From Chitinophagaceae bacterium (GTDB lineage: Bacteria; Bacteroidota; Bacteroidia; Chitinophagales; Chitinophagaceae): a stretch of 64,000 nucleotides of DNA. The stretch lies in the NCBI GenBank assembly GCA_018335935.1, contig JAGXRG010000056.1:45177-109176 (forward strand), given 5' to 3'. The position numbers were made by a program, and so were the translations under genes. Shown here piece after piece: positions 55,000 through 64,000 of this stretch (its first letter is position 1; each line of letters opens with the position of its first letter). The notes below the pieces were generated by a model, which saw nothing but the letters and a program-made list of their open reading frames with translations, had not been told where the DNA came from and ran no database searches.

Positions 55000-57900
55000 T
55001 TATTGTTTAATAAACTTAATGGTTGAGCTTTCATTTGTTTTGGTTGAAACTAAACGTACAACATAAGTTCCTGCAGCAAATTTGCCAACATTTAACTTGG
55101 TATTGTTCGATCCAATTTCAACACTCAATTGTTGTTGTAATAATTGTTTACCATAAATATCGGTAACCACTAAAACAACTCTATCAGAAGAAGGTGCATC
55201 AATTGTAATGGTTACATCTTCAGTTGTAGGGTTTGGATACAAACCTGTTAACTTAATTGTATTTACTCTTTCGCCTTTAATTACAATAGTATTACTATAG
55301 CTTGTTTTACCATTTAAATCTATTTGGCGTAATCGATAATAGTATACACTTGAAGCTAACTTATCATCAACAAAATTGTAACTCAACTCATGATTACTAT
55401 TACCATTATCTCCTTTAGATGCAACATAACCAATACTGCTGAATGTTCTACCATCAACACTTCTTTCTACATCAAATCCTTTATTGTTTTGTTCAGTGCT
55501 AGTAGTCCATCTCAACACATTATTTCCTGCTTCTTTAACACCAGCAAAATTTAAATAACTTACCGGTAAAGTACAGTTAACAATAATATTTGAAGTATCA
55601 GACTTGGAACAACTTGATGCATTAGTCGATGTTGCTGTATACTTAGTAGTTACACTAGGTTGAGCATACACCGTTGTTGCATTTCCACCAGTATAAGCTA
55701 TTGTGGCTGCAGCATTTGTGTATAGACCATTTGTAGGTGTCCATTCAAAACTACCAGTACCTCCATTTGCAGTTAACATTTGAGCAGGACTATTTGTACA
55801 TTGAGTTACACTATTTGGAGTTACAGAAACTGCTGCAGGTGCTGCATTGATAGTTAAAGTAACTGCCGTTCTAGTTAAACTATTACAAGTGCCATTACTA
55901 GATTGTGCATAGTAAGTAACTGTACCAACTGTATTTAATGTTGGTGAAGAAACTACTGTTCCACCTGTTGCTGCACTATACCATGTGATAGTTCCACCAG
56001 TTGCAGTTGCAGTCAAAGTTTGAATTGGTGACTGCTCACATTGAACTTGATTTCCTCCACTTGTTGGTGCTGTAGGTGCTGCATTAATAGTTAAAGTAAC
56101 TGCAGTTCTAGTTAAACTATTACAAGTGCCATTACTAGATTGTGCATAGTAAGTAACTGTACCAACTGTATTTAATGTTGGTGAAGAAACTACTGTTCCA
56201 CCTGTTGCTGCACTATACCATGTGATAGTACCACCAGTTGCAGTTGCTGTTAAAGTCTGAATTGGAGATTGTTCACATTGAACTTGATTCCCTCCACTTG
56301 TAGGTGCAGCAGGTGCTGCATTAATAGTTAAAGTAACTGCAGTTCTAGTTAAGCTCTTACAACCATTTGTACTATCTTGAGCATAATAAGTTACAGATCC
56401 AACAGAATTTAATGTTGGAGATGTTACAATAGTACCACCAGAAGCAGCCGTATACCAGGTTATATTACTACCAGTCGCAGTTGCTGTTAAAGTTTGAATT
56501 GGAGATTGTTCACATTGAACTTGATTTCCTCCACTTGTTGGTGCAGGAACATTAGTTACGGTTGTTGTACCACTCGCCAAATTTCCTGAATTAATGCAAC
56601 CAGTCGCATCAGATAAACTGATAATAGTATGAGTTGTTGTGGTATTAGGATTATCCCAAACCATATAAGGATTTGCAGAAGTAGTAATAGTATCTTGCTG
56701 ACTAGATCCTGAATGGGTTACGATAAATGTCCATGGTGCAGTTCCTGTAAAATTAATTGTGTACTGCAGGCTATCTCCATTACAAATGGTTCCTGAGCCT
56801 GTTAAAGAAGAAATAGTTGGTAATGGTTTAATAGTTAAAGAAACCTCAGTTCTAACCAAACTATTGCAACCACTCACTGTTGCCTGAGCATAATAAGTTA
56901 TTGTTCCTATTGAATTTAAAGTTGGAGAAGTAACAATACTTCCACCTGTTGCAGCATCGTACCAAGTAACTGAACCTCCAGATGAAGTTGCTGAAGCTGT
57001 TAAAGTTTGTAGTGGCGATTGTGCACATTCCACTTTATTACCCCCACTTATTGGTGCAGGTACAGGATTTACGCTTAAAGTAACACTTGTATTAGTAGTA
57101 CCATTCCATACACCACCACCTGAAGAATTATAACCACCATAATAGAAATTGCTACAAGGTAATTTGTATCTGCTGGCAATAAAGTAACTACCAGTATCTA
57201 AATTGCTAAAGTTATAAGTATATTCATCATTATTCCCTACTTGCACATTAAATGTAGCTAATTTCCAATTAGACTCTGGCCAAGTTGCTGGGTCTGTATT
57301 TGAAGTTGAAATACCAATCCATGCTTGCATACCAATTGCTGCACCTGGAGCTTCTGTATAACCTGCTTTATAAACCTGTGCATAAACACTATAATTTCCA
57401 CAATTATTGATATTACCTGAAGGTGGCCATTGTACATTGCCCCAATCTATAATGCAACTATCAACTGTAATAGTTCCACTTAAAGTATCAGGTGCACAAT
57501 TTCCGGATCCAATAATTTTATAATTGTAAACTCCCCAAGCTGTAGGTGTTCCACTTACAGTTATAGTATCTGAATTTAATACAGCTGTTACACCATTAGG
57601 TAAACCTATTGAACTAGATCCTGTACCATTGTTCAATTTATACTTAATTGCTGCAATTGACCTACCTAAATTTACAGTTTGATTTATACTTCCAGATACA
57701 TGAGCAAGTGTTGTATTTGGTGATACTGTAATTGAAACAGTATTTGAGTTAGTACAACCTGTTGAAGGATTAGTTGCGGTAACAGTATAAGTTGTATTAC
57801 TTGTTACTGAACTTTTTACAACTGTTCCAGTTGTTGTATTTAATCCTGTTGATGGTGTCCATGCAAAAGTTGTCGTTGCATTTCCTTTTAATTCAATATC

Positions 57901-60900
57901 ATCAATTATCCAATAGTAACCCCAATTAGAAAAATATTTCCAACGCAATTGAACAGCAGATTGCCCCATAAATTGACTTGGAATAGTTACAGTTGAAGTT
58001 GCAGGTACTTGTGCATTAGTAGTTACCGTTCCAACACTAGCACCATTATAGTCAACTAAATCAACCCAAGTTGCCCCTCCATCTGATGTGATTTGAACTT
58101 TTACTTGCTCTGCACCAGTGCTATAATATTGATATAAGTTTTTAAATGTTAAAGTTCCTGTACCAGTATAGCCTGCTGTACTAAATGTAGGACTAGTCAT
58201 GAATGTTCTGGTAGAGGAACCTGATCCACCAACATCGGCATTTGCACCAGCAAACTTAGTTCCTGTAATGCTGAAATTCGTAAATGTTGTTGAATAAGTA
58301 TAAGGTGCATTTATTATTTGAAATAACTGAGTAGAAATTGCTGTACCGGTTGAAGCAGAGTCTGTAAAGGTCCATCCTGTAGCACCTGTTTCAAATCCTT
58401 CACTCAAAATAGTAACATCATTTACTGTACCTCCACTTGCTGTAAGAGTAACAGTATCAGAAATACATTTAGTTGCACTAGATGGAGTAATGGTAATTGC
58501 TGATGGAGCTTGATTTACAGTTACCGTAATTTGTTTAGTATTTACACAACCTGCACCATCGTCACCAGTCACCGTATATGTTCGAGAAGCTGTAGCAGAA
58601 GTTGAAACTGTTGCACCACTAGTTGAACTTAGTTCTGTTGCTGGACTCCAAGTATAGTTAAATGCTGCTGTACTGCTTGCTGTCATAGATGTTGGTGCAT
58701 CTGATGGACAACGAGTAATTGAAGCCGGAGTAATAGTGATTGGGTCTGCAGGATTTATTGTAGCAGTTACTGTAGTTCTTGGACTTTCACAACCAGTTGC
58801 TAATTGTAAATTATAAAAATAATATTGATAGCTTGGAGTTAAATAATAATCTAAACTAGCATAACCCGGTAACACCCATGGGAAAGAGTGTGTAACAGAA
58901 CCTGATCGCCATGTACTTGGATTGGATAAGAATCCTATATAGTATGTTCCAGGAGTTAATAGCCAATTTACATTGACTGTTTGTGCTACAGTTGGAGTTC
59001 CAGAATTTTGCACTGTTGTATTACCAGAAAAACTGGCAAATGTAGTTCCAGAAGCACTACCAGTTCTAGCTTCTATAGAAAATGCAGTTCCAATAGTTGC
59101 TGATGGATAAATATCCATTGATTGTAAAGTAAAAGGTTGTATAACCGTTAATATCATGTAAGCACCTGTTATAGTTGTAGTTTGAAATGAACCACTAGAA
59201 GTTACATGATTCCAATTTCCATCACCAGGAATTGTTATTCCACTTGAACCACCTTGACTAGCACTTACATAAAAATTTGTTGTAGCACTGATTGTTGGAG
59301 TTGTATATGTTGCTCCTGTTGCTACAGCAGTTCCTCCACTTGGAGCTGTGTACCAATTTAAAGTTGAACCTGCTGAACCAGTAGCTTTTAGGGTCACAGT
59401 TCCTGTTCCACATCTGAAAGAATCTACTTTGCTTACAACTGCAGGGCTATTAACTTTAATAGTATCTGAGTTAGTTGTATTACAAGTTGTACTTCCAACT
59501 TGAATTAATGCTCTATAATATGTTGTTGAAGTTAAAGTAGGTGTAACAAATGTTACTGCATTTGCACCTGAGATATTGGAGAAACTTAAATTGTCTGATG
59601 AATTTTGCCATTGAAAAGTTGCTGTACCATATCCAGAACTTGGTGTTAAAGTTAAATTGGCTGTACCACTAATACAAAGTTCCTTAGGAGAAGTTATAGT
59701 AACAACTGGACTTGCATGTAAAATAGTTACTTTGGCAGTATCAGTATTAGAACATAAAGTTGTTGTATTGTTTGCGGTGCATACATAATTTACTAACCCT
59801 GCAGTAGTAGATTTTACATAAACAGTTGTAGCACTTGATCCAGGTACATATGCTACAGTCGCAGAAGCATCTGTATAAAGATTTGAAGATGGACTCCAAA
59901 CATAACTATCATAATCTGCTGTGTTTGATGTTACATTCAAAGGTAGAATACTATTATTACAGATAGTTGTATCATTTGAAATAGAAAATACTGGTGCATT
60001 TGTTACGGTTGCTATAACTGCTTTTCTTGGACTAGAGCAAATAGCTTCTCCATTGAAAGTAAACGTTGGTCTAACGCTATAGGTAACCAAGTTAGTAGTA
60101 AGATTAGAGCATATAGTTGAAGAAGATGTTGCAGCAGAAATATGTGTTTTTATTGTTGATACAAAAGGTGTATTATCAACAGTTACTGTTCTACTCATAG
60201 TAGAAGTAGAAGAAGGATTACCATGACAAAATTCTAAAACTATATTAGATGACCCATCCCAATAAAATGGAGTAGAGAAAGTTAAAACATTGGCACCAAC
60301 AACAGGCATAAGGGATGCACTATAATAAACAGGTATAAAACCTGAATTATCTGCAAATGCAACCAAACTAGTATCAGTTGTAGTTCCTATTTTAACATCT
60401 AAATCAATCATTGGTAATGTACCTGCACTAGTTACATTTAATGAAACTGAGTTTAAGTTTCCGGCACCTAAACCTGCTGCTAATAGCTCACTAGCTCTAA
60501 TTAGGTGTTGTGTATGAATATTACTCCATGCGGAATAAAAAGGAGTTGAATATGTAGTACTAGTTAATGCACCTGCTCCTATTTTTACATCTGCAGTTGC
60601 AGAGCCCTCAGCCCCAACATAAAATGTTGTTGTTGAAGCAATAATTGGAGTAGTAAATGGTGACCCAGAACCAATTGAACTTCCTCCAGAGGCAACGTTA
60701 TACCAACGTAAAGTACTTCCTACATTACCTGTTGCTTTTAAAACAACTGTTCCTGTTCCACAACGTGATGAATCTGTTGTAGTTTGAACATTATTTGAAA
60801 AAGTGATTTGTAAAGCTGTTGAAGTTGCTGTTGAAGGGCCATTATTACAAGTAACTTCACATTTATAATAAGTAGCAGCTGTTGGTGTAACCACTAAAGT

Positions 60901-63582
60901 AGCATTTGTACCTCCTGAAACATTGCTATATGTTACATTGTCTAAAGAACTTTTCCATTGATATTCTACGCCAGTACCTGCAGGTGGGTTTGCTAATGAT
61001 AGTGTTACTGAATTGCCTAAACAAATATTATTGGCAGTTGCTTGAGTAGCACCTGGTGTTGGTGTGGTACAAGTATAAGAAGGAATACCTTCTAATTCCC
61101 ATGCACCCATATCTGGAGCAGTACCTGTACCTGCATAACCTATTTCTCCTGCTCTTACAGTTCCGGCAAAGTCATCTGTAATTCCTGAAACCATTACACC
61201 ACCACTTTCAGTTCCTTTACTTGATGTAACCTTGAATTTTAAAAAGTTAGCATTTGTAGGGTCGGTACTTTGAAACTCAGGATCCACACTAATAGAAACT
61301 GAACCTCTTGGTGACATTGTTCCTGGAATAGCTGAGAAGTTTTGGTAATCTATTATCGTTGTTGCAAAATTAGTTCCATCAGTATAAATGTGATTATTAC
61401 CAGATGGAATACCCACATAAAAATCATTATTATTTGAGTTGGGATTAAAATTATTTAAAGAACTAGCAGTTGTACCTAAAGTTCTTCTTAAAGCTACTGT
61501 TGTACCTGAACCACTATGAGTAGATGTATTAACTATAATATTGTTACTTAAAGTCAAAGCAGCAGTTGTAGCTGTTGCACTTGCTGTATGAAATACACCT
61601 GAAGTGCTAAATTCAGCACCGGCTGATGATGCATTAAGATAAATGGTATTATAAGCAACTAAAATAGAACTGGAAGTAGTAGTTACTGTAATATTAATAC
61701 CACGAACTAAATCTGCAGTTGTAGATGTTCCGTTAAAAGCATTAATATCACTGATTACATTATTATAGATTCTAGCATTACCAGAAGTACCAAGACTTCC
61801 TAACCAAATACCAGAAACTGTAGGTGCAGCAGCACTTGTACTATAAATGTTTGTTATTTTATTTTTAAAAATAGAGGGTGAACTGCTCAACTGGTAAAGT
61901 CCAGCAACAGTTGTACCATTTGAACTAACATTTGAAATTTTATTATAAGAAACTGTTCTAACTCCTGTAGTTGTATTTGTATATAACCCATAAGTAGTTC
62001 CAGTTCCAAAATGATTTACACTATCTACTATATTGTAATTATAATTTTCATTTGTAGGTGATGCGACATTGTATATTCCATACATGACACTTGTACCTGT
62101 TGTTTTAATACAACGTATATTTCGAACTGTATTACTATCACAAACTACTGTTGTTCCTGCAGTTTGTATACCATACATAGTACTTGCTGTGCCAGCACCA
62201 TCGATACTTAAATTATTAACAAAATTATTCTTAACAGTTTGGTTAGTTCCTGAACTAATTAATATACCAATAGTAGTACCTCCTGTTGTACCTATTCTAG
62301 AAATATTTCGAACAGTATTATTTTTCACTATTACATTAACCGCTGATCCAGTATGTTGAATAGGATACACTGTTCCTGAAGCAGTAACTCCACTAGCACC
62401 ATGTACATAATCATGAACATTATTATTCTCAATATTTACATTAGTAGCACTAGATGAACATACAATTAAGATGCTTGTACCAGTCGTTGCTGTTAAATAA
62501 CTACCAGTTACATCATTATTTTTAATATTAACAGTATTGCCAGCTGCAGTGCTTCCCGCAGAACATTCAATTGCAGATAATTGATTTGTTGTAGCACTTG
62601 ATTTTAAATCAAATGTATTATTATTACAATTTACGTTAGCACTAGTAGCTGTACTAATAAAAATACCTCTTAAAATGGCTGGATGATTAAGACCAGCTCC
62701 GTTATTATTATTAATGGAATTGTAAGACACATTCAATTCCCATTGGTTAATGGTGTAAATACCAGCTGTTGTTGCAGCTGAGGTTGTTGCACCTCCAAAA
62801 TTTAAAATGGTATTTCCTGTAGCTGCACTAATTCCTCCAATATCATTATTGGTATCGCCAAGTGAAAATGGACTAGCTGCTGCAAATCCACTTAATGCAA
62901 TGGCACCATGTCCGTTTTCGAAAGTGTTGCTATATATTTTATTGTTAGAATTAGACCCAGAGGCTGCAGTTACAGTTAAAGCTGTTGTGGCTAAATGTGT
63001 AGCATTTGCTAAAACTATACCAGTAGACCCTGTATAACCATTTCCACTTGTCCAAGCTGTTGTTTGAACTCTATTTAAAGTAATTTTACAATTTTTAATT
63101 GTATTATTCTGACAACCATCGGTAGCAGAAGCTTTGAATAAACCATAGCCAAATTCCATAACTGCAGCTGTTGTTGTATTTGCAGCATTTTCCATTAAGT
63201 CAATACCATCAATAGTTACATAATCACAACCTGCAAGCACAAAAAAACCATCAGCAATTGTACTTGGCGTAGTTACAGTTCCTACATAAGATGTTAATAC
63301 CGGATTTACACCAGCCCCAGACTTTTGAATAGTAATGGGATTTGCCATTGAACCACTTAAGGTTAATATTATTTTACCAGACAGTGTTTCTGTATGACCT
63401 GCAATAACATCAACTACTATTGGAGCAGTTGGTACACCACCCCCATTTAAAGCTGTTATTGCACTTGACAAAGTGGTATAACTTCCTGTAGCAGTGGTAC
63501 CACCACTAATTGTTACCTGACCATTAACTTTTACAGCAGCAAATAAAACAACTGTAAATAATAGAGCATAAAATTTACGCAT
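55000..63582 (-). CDS. Giant secreted protein: beta-helix, Ig-like repeats and T9SS type A sorting domain
   Basis: 2860 residues. A signal peptide (MRKFYALLFTVVLFAAVKVN) is followed by a Thr/Asn/Gly-rich right-handed beta-helix (about 25-830, with NNNIHDYVHG-type and KNNTVRNI turns). From about residue 840 come many Ig/PKD-like modules with GTPGATQATANNICLGNSVT-type starts and a Gly-rich sensor-like region. Residues about 2344-2580 are three near-identical 79-residue copies of an SGGNQVQCEQSPIQTLTATA module. The last 80 residues (LYPNPTTEDVTITID to KFIKQ) are a type A CTD that sends it through T9SS to the cell surface. Its role may be adhesion or matrix; no catalytic motif was seen. Confidence 0.93.
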   Translation of the reverse strand: MRKFYALLFTVVLFAAVKVNGQVTISGGTTATGSYTTLSSAITALNGGGVPTAPIVVDVIAGHTETLSGKIILTLSGSMANPITIQKSGAGVNPVLTSYVGTVTTPSTIADGFFVLAGCDYVTIDGIDLMENAANTTTAAVMEFGYGLFKASATDGCQNNTIKNCKITLNRVQTTAWTSGNGYTGSTGIVLANATHLATTALTVTAASGSNSNNKIYSNTFENGHGAIALSGFAAASPFSLGDTNNDIGGISAATGNTILNFGGATTSAATTAGIYTINQWELNVSYNSINNNNGAGLNHPAILRGIFISTATSANVNCNNNTFDLKSSATTNQLSAIECSAGSTAAGNTVNIKNNDVTGSYLTATTGTSILIVCSSSATNVNIENNNVHDYVHGASGVTASGTVYPIQHTGSAVNVIVKNNTVRNISRIGTTGGTTIGILISSGTNQTVKNNFVNNLSIDGAGTASTMYGIQTAGTTVVCDSNTVRNIRCIKTTGTSVMYGIYNVASPTNENYNYNIVDSVNHFGTGTTYGLYTNTTTGVRTVSYNKISNVSSNGTTVAGLYQLSSSPSIFKNKITNIYSTSAAAPTVSGIWLGSLGTSGNARIYNNVISDINAFNGTSTTADLVRGINITVTTTSSSILVAYNTIYLNASSAGAEFSTSGVFHTASATATTAALTLSNNIIVNTSTHSGSGTTVALRRTLGTTASSLNNFNPNSNNNDFYVGIPSGNNHIYTDGTNFATTIIDYQNFSAIPGTMSPRGSVSISVDPEFQSTDPTNANFLKFKVTSSKGTESGGVMVSGITDDFAGTVRAGEIGYAGTGTAPDMGAWELEGIPSYTCTTPTPGATQATANNICLGNSVTLSLANPPAGTGVEYQWKSSLDNVTYSNVSGGTNATLVVTPTAATYYKCEVTCNNGPSTATSTALQITFSNNVQTTTDSSRCGTGTVVLKATGNVGSTLRWYNVASGGSSIGSGSPFTTPIIASTTTFYVGAEGSATADVKIGAGALTSTTYSTPFYSAWSNIHTQHLIRASELLAAGLGAGNLNSVSLNVTSAGTLPMIDLDVKIGTTTDTSLVAFADNSGFIPVYYSASLMPVVGANVLTFSTPFYWDGSSNIVLEFCHGNPSSTSTMSRTVTVDNTPFVSTIKTHISAATSSSTICSNLTTNLVTYSVRPTFTFNGEAICSSPRKAVIATVTNAPVFSISNDTTICNNSILPLNVTSNTADYDSYVWSPSSNLYTDASATVAYVPGSSATTVYVKSTTAGLVNYVCTANNTTTLCSNTDTAKVTILHASPVVTITSPKELCISGTANLTLTPSSGYGTATFQWQNSSDNLSFSNISGANAVTFVTPTLTSTTYYRALIQVGSTTCNTTNSDTIKVNSPAVVSKVDSFRCGTGTVTLKATGSAGSTLNWYTAPSGGTAVATGATYTTPTISATTNFYVSASQGGSSGITIPGDGNWNHVTSSGSFQTTTITGAYMILTVIQPFTLQSMDIYPSATIGTAFSIEARTGSASGTTFASFSGNTTVQNSGTPTVAQTVNVNWLLTPGTYYIGFLSNPSTWRSGSVTHSFPWVLPGYASLDYYLTPSYQYYFYNLQLATGCESPRTTVTATINPADPITITPASITRCPSDAPTSMTASSTAAFNYTWSPATELSSTSGATVSTSATASRTYTVTGDDGAGCVNTKQITVTVNQAPSAITITPSSATKCISDTVTLTASGGTVNDVTILSEGFETGATGWTFTDSASTGTAISTQLFQIINAPYTYSTTFTNFSITGTKFAGANADVGGSGSSTRTFMTSPTFSTAGYTGTGTLTFKNLYQYYSTGAEQVKVQITSDGGATWVDLVDYNGASVGTVTTNAQVPATSTVTIPSQFMGQSAVQLRWKYFSNWGYYWIIDDIELKGNATTTFAWTPSTGLNTTTGTVVKSSVTSNTTYTVTATNPSTGCTNSNTVSITVSPNTTLAHVSGSINQTVNLGRSIAAIKYKLNNGTGSSSIGLPNGVTAVLNSDTITVSGTPTAWGVYNYKIIGSGNCAPDTLSGTITVDSCIIDWGNVQWPPSGNINNCGNYSVYAQVYKAGYTEAPGAAIGMQAWIGISTSNTDPATWPESNWKLATFNVQVGNNDEYTYNFSNLDTGSYFIASRYKLPCSNFYYGGYNSSGGGVWNGTTNTSVTLSVNPVPAPISGGNKVECAQSPLQTLTASATSSGGSVTWYDAATGGSIVTSPTLNSIGTITYYAQATVSGCNSLVRTEVSLTIKPLPTISSLTGSGTICNGDSLQYTINFTGTAPWTFIVTHSGSSQQDTITTSANPYMVWDNPNTTTTHTIISLSDATGCINSGNLASGTTTVTNVPAPTSGGNQVQCEQSPIQTLTATATGSNITWYTAASGGTIVTSPTLNSVGSVTYYAQDSTNGCKSLTRTAVTLTINAAPAAPTSGGNQVQCEQSPIQTLTATATGGTITWYSAATGGTVVSSPTLNTVGTVTYYAQSSNGTCNSLTRTAVTLTINAAPTAPTSGGNQVQCEQSPIQTLTATATGGTITWYSAATGGTVVSSPTLNTVGTVTYYAQSSNGTCNSLTRTAVTLTINAAPAAVSVTPNSVTQCTNSPAQMLTANGGTGSFEWTPTNGLYTNAAATIAYTGGNATTVYAQPSVTTKYTATSTNASSCSKSDTSNIIVNCTLPVSYLNFAGVKEAGNNVLRWTTSTEQNNKGFDVERSVDGRTFSSIGYVASKGDNGNSNHELSYNFVDDKLASSVYYYRLRQIDLNGKTSYSNTIVIKGERVNTIKLTGLYPNPTTEDVTITIDAPSSDRVVLVVTDIYGKQLLQQQLSVEIGSNNTKLNVGKFAAGTYVVRLVSTKTNESSTIKFIKQ
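55841..56551 (-). repeat. Three tandem 237-bp repeats in the giant gene
   Basis: Copies start at about 55841, 56078 and 56315, each 237 bp (79 codons), with only scattered differences. A more diverged fourth copy is at about 56829-57060. The unit encodes one Ig-like module with a WYSAATGG motif. Confidence 0.85.
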
Positions 63583-63772
63583 ATTCTGATTTTTATTTTT
63601 TGAAAACTAAGAACTAAATGAAAAGTGTTGATCTTATTAACTTACAACCAAATACAATGTGTAAAAAAATAATTCGTGGCAATTAATTAGGATATTGAGG
63701 TGTCGAAAATAATGGTTTTTTAACAAATTATTATAGAGTTTTTAAGATTAATTTTAATTCTACCCCATAAAT

Positions 63773-63803
63773 ACAAATAGCCTTGAAAATCAAGGCTATT
63801 TGT
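63773..63803 (-). terminator. Hairpin after the partial T9SS gene
   Basis: ACAAATAGCCTTGA (63773-63786) pairs with TCAAGGCTATTTGT (63790-63803), 14 bp. It lies 20 bp after the stop of the partial T9SS gene; the T-tract is poor. Confidence 0.75.
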
Positions 63804-63823
63804 AATCTATTTTTAATTAGATT

Positions 63824-64000
63824 TTAATGTTTCACCAATTTCAATACTGAATTTGTATTGGTTTTTGTTGAGTGAAGTTGAATGAGATAAATACCGGATG
63901 ATAATCTACCTACATTCAGTTTGGTATTGTTACTACCTACTTCAACAGTTATGTTTTGTTGCATAATCTGTTTTCCATAAATATCTGTTACAACCAAAGT
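63824..64000 (-). CDS. C-terminus of a second T9SS type A secreted protein (partial)
   Basis: The frame is open from base 64000 to a TAA at 63826-63824, 58 residues. VVTDIYGKQIMQQNITVEVG, then SNNTKLNVGRLSSGIYLIQL, aligns closely with the end of the giant protein (VVTDIYGKQLLQQQLSVEIG and on), so it is a T9SS type A sorting domain. The rest of the gene lies beyond the window. The two genes run the same way, so this is a pair of surface proteins. Confidence 0.9.
   Translation of the reverse strand, partial: TLVVTDIYGKQIMQQNITVEVGSNNTKLNVGRLSSGIYLIQLHSTKTNTNSVLKLVKH

Noticed and set aside
62069..63037. Plus-strand frames inside the giant gene
   Set aside because: Antisense to a repetitive Thr/Val-rich protein; such composition gives long open frames on the other strand.

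Overview
The window is low-GC DNA (about one third G+C by eye) from a member of the Bacteroidota, most like the Chitinophagales/Sphingobacteriales side of the phylum. Reasons: two proteins with type IX secretion (T9SS) C-terminal sorting domains, several exact TAnnTTTG promoter boxes (the Bacteroidota -7 element), a 14-gene complex I operon with a short NuoG, ribosomal protein THX, a HYC_CC_PP-type small protein, and lipid A synthesis by lpxB. It looks like ordinary chromosome. I see no prophage, insertion sequence, CRISPR array, rRNA or tRNA.

Layout. 1-5.1 kb: a partial lipoprotein, an alanine/saccharopine dehydrogenase-family enzyme, an M1 peptidase, free-methionine sulfoxide reductase and a 59-residue lipoprotein that the size cut-off of a normal ORF search would miss. 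5.2-6.9 kb: an ECF-type sigma factor followed at once by a membrane protein that joins an anti-sigma-like N-terminus to a periplasmic trypsin-like protease. 7-16.8 kb: lpxB, a second M1 peptidase with a one-base frameshift in its signal peptide, a flippase, aroC, a DUF952 protein, rpmH, then cca and a family 9 glycosyltransferase on the other strand, yebC and a small outer membrane protein. 16.9-20.8 kb: infA-rpmJ-rpsM-rpsK-rpsD-rpoA-rplQ, the tail of the ribosomal supercluster, here with its own promoter and without secY or map upstream. 20.8-29.2 kb, minus strand: thiolase, SDR, a two-gene ABC transporter, gyrB, THX, HU, DUF4286, hisS.

29.3-44.3 kb, minus strand: nuoA to nuoN. Five extra genes sit inside the operon: a GxxExxY protein with GCAACG-rich inverted flanks between nuoF and nuoG, a secreted DUF4440-like protein between nuoE and nuoF, and two related two-helix membrane proteins between nuoH and nuoI (four in total, with only these three sites). 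The spacers carry self-similar AT-rich words, including a 12-mer found in several of them. 44.4-47.3 kb: a TPR protein, a PstS-like lipoprotein and a small membrane protein. 47.4-50.7 kb, plus strand: low-molecular-weight tyrosine phosphatase, SirB1-type protein, then a three-gene set for metal (probably copper) handling. 50.7-54.9 kb: MutS2 without its Smr domain, GtrA, PlsY, PrmA. 55-63.6 kb: a 2860-residue secreted beta-helix/Ig-like protein with three 237-bp tandem repeats, and the end of a second T9SS protein at the window edge.

The best candidates for something little described are the sigma factor/anti-sigma-protease pair (5.2-6.9 kb), the GxxExxY cassette and the paired small membrane proteins inside the nuo operon, and the family of self-similar spacer repeats.
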